Assembly (NCBI RefSeq): GCF_015667585.1
Contig: NZ_JADPEG010000003.1
Coordinates: 62,001-126,000 of the forward strand
Length of the DNA: 64,000 bases
Direction: 5' to 3'
Origin: Clostridium sp. D33t1_170424_F3
GTDB lineage: Bacteria > Bacillota > Clostridia > Oscillospirales > Acutalibacteraceae
The stretch's first letter is position 1. Every line of letters begins with the position of its first letter. The position numbers and the translations under genes are program-made. The notes beneath the pieces are model-generated. The model made no database searches, was not told the origin of the DNA, and saw only the letters and a list, made by a program, of their open reading frames with translations. Shown in pieces: positions 63,541 to 64,000 of the stretch.

Positions 63541-64000
63541 CCCGAAAGAAACTCCCGACCAAAGCTCCGCCGGCAATGAAGAGCACTTTAGTAGCCCTGA
63601 GCAACTCAGGTATACGGGGGATACCGGGGGTGAAGGGGGGCGCGAGTCGTACCCACCCGGAGCCCAGCTCTCACGCCCCCCTTCGCGTGCTTTTGCTTAC
63701 TTTTGTGGCAAGACGAAAAGTAAGTGCCGCCCGGCATGAGGGCAGCCAGCGGTTTTCTCTCGCTTTTGTAAAAGCGTAATAGGTTATATAGTTGTACATG
63801 CAATTAATTGTTTTAGATATTTGATAAGATATAGGTTGCTTGCGCAACGATATAAGGCTATGTAATGCAGTAAAATAAAAGTTTTAAAATAAATGTTGTT
63901 TATGCAATAAAAAGAACCCCATTGCTTTGTGATAATAATTTCCTTTTGCTTTTTGAAAGCAAAGAATGTCATTGCTTCCGCAATGCTAAGATTTGTTTTA
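63541..64000 (+). repeat. Dispersed hairpin-train element, copy E (short type, cut by window end)
   Basis: Matches copies A and C through the AAAAGTAAG hairpin, the CGCTTTT/AAAAGCG and CATTGC/GCAATG hairpins, and runs off the window. It lies between the T-box and the gene it should control. Confidence 0.9.

Overview
The window looks like chromosome of a GC-rich, anaerobic, probably gut-dwelling member of the Bacillota (Clostridia, Oscillospiraceae-like). The evidence is strong AGGAGG ribosome binding sites, sigma-A promoters, a T-box leader, a mreBCD-PBP2-minD-mgsA cluster with DUF4321 and maf beside it, a Spo0E-like phosphatase, exosporium-type collagen-like proteins, secreted serpins and very large secreted glycan-degrading enzymes. 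The genus call is inference. No rRNA, CRISPR array, prophage or recognisable transposase is present.

Layout. 0-5.3 kb: end of an NhaC-type antiporter, tag, a membrane GGDEF-EAL protein and a hexapeptide acetyltransferase. 5.5-16.3 kb: two related collagen-like (GPTG) proteins on the minus strand flank a 2,494-residue secreted enzyme joining a GH127 and an SGNH esterase domain. 16.4-18.3 kb: Spo0E-like, XRE, GNAT and DUF3788 genes. 19.2-24.6 kb: a secreted clan GH-A-like glycosidase and an AT-rich two-gene island, bounded by a 95-bp duplication of the glycosidase signal-peptide region. 24.8-28 kb: a lipoprotein and two zinc-ribbon membrane paralogues, one with its C-terminal domain deleted. 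28-33 kb: a DUF4349 lipoprotein and two tandem serpins with different reactive loops. 33-43 kb: mostly regulators and small enzymes (AraC, MBL, DUF4180, PAP2, XRE, HxlR, MFS, queH, phosphoesterase, DUF3795, tandem TerD). 43-45.5 kb: a twice-repeated small-RNA/ribbon-helix-helix module, a DUF4160-DUF2442 pair and tRNA-Arg(ACG). 45.6-50.1 kb: glycogen phosphorylase and a GH13 enzyme. 50.5-63 kb: zapA, a U32 peptidase, XRE, dut, DUF4321, maf, mreBCD, PBP2, minD and mgsA, that is, cell shape and division. 63-64 kb: a T-box leader with specifier GAC (Asp).

The outstanding feature is a roughly 0.74-0.95 kb dispersed repeat present five times (18.4, 30.4, 53.5, 58.5 and 63.5 kb), always in the same orientation. 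It encodes no plausible protein. It is an almost unbroken train of about 15 short hairpins. Where copies differ, the two arms of a hairpin often change together, so the fold appears to be conserved rather than the sequence. Two copies (B, D) carry an extra hairpin module and a shared leader running up to the Shine-Dalgarno of unrelated genes (serpin 2 and PBP2). One copy separates mreD from PBP2, and another separates the T-box from its gene, which lies beyond the window.

The second candidate new system is at 43.5-44.2 kb. Two near-identical transcription units of about 80 nt, each with a perfect promoter and terminator, converge on the 3' ends of two small ribbon-helix-helix genes. Each of those genes has its own long palindromic operator.
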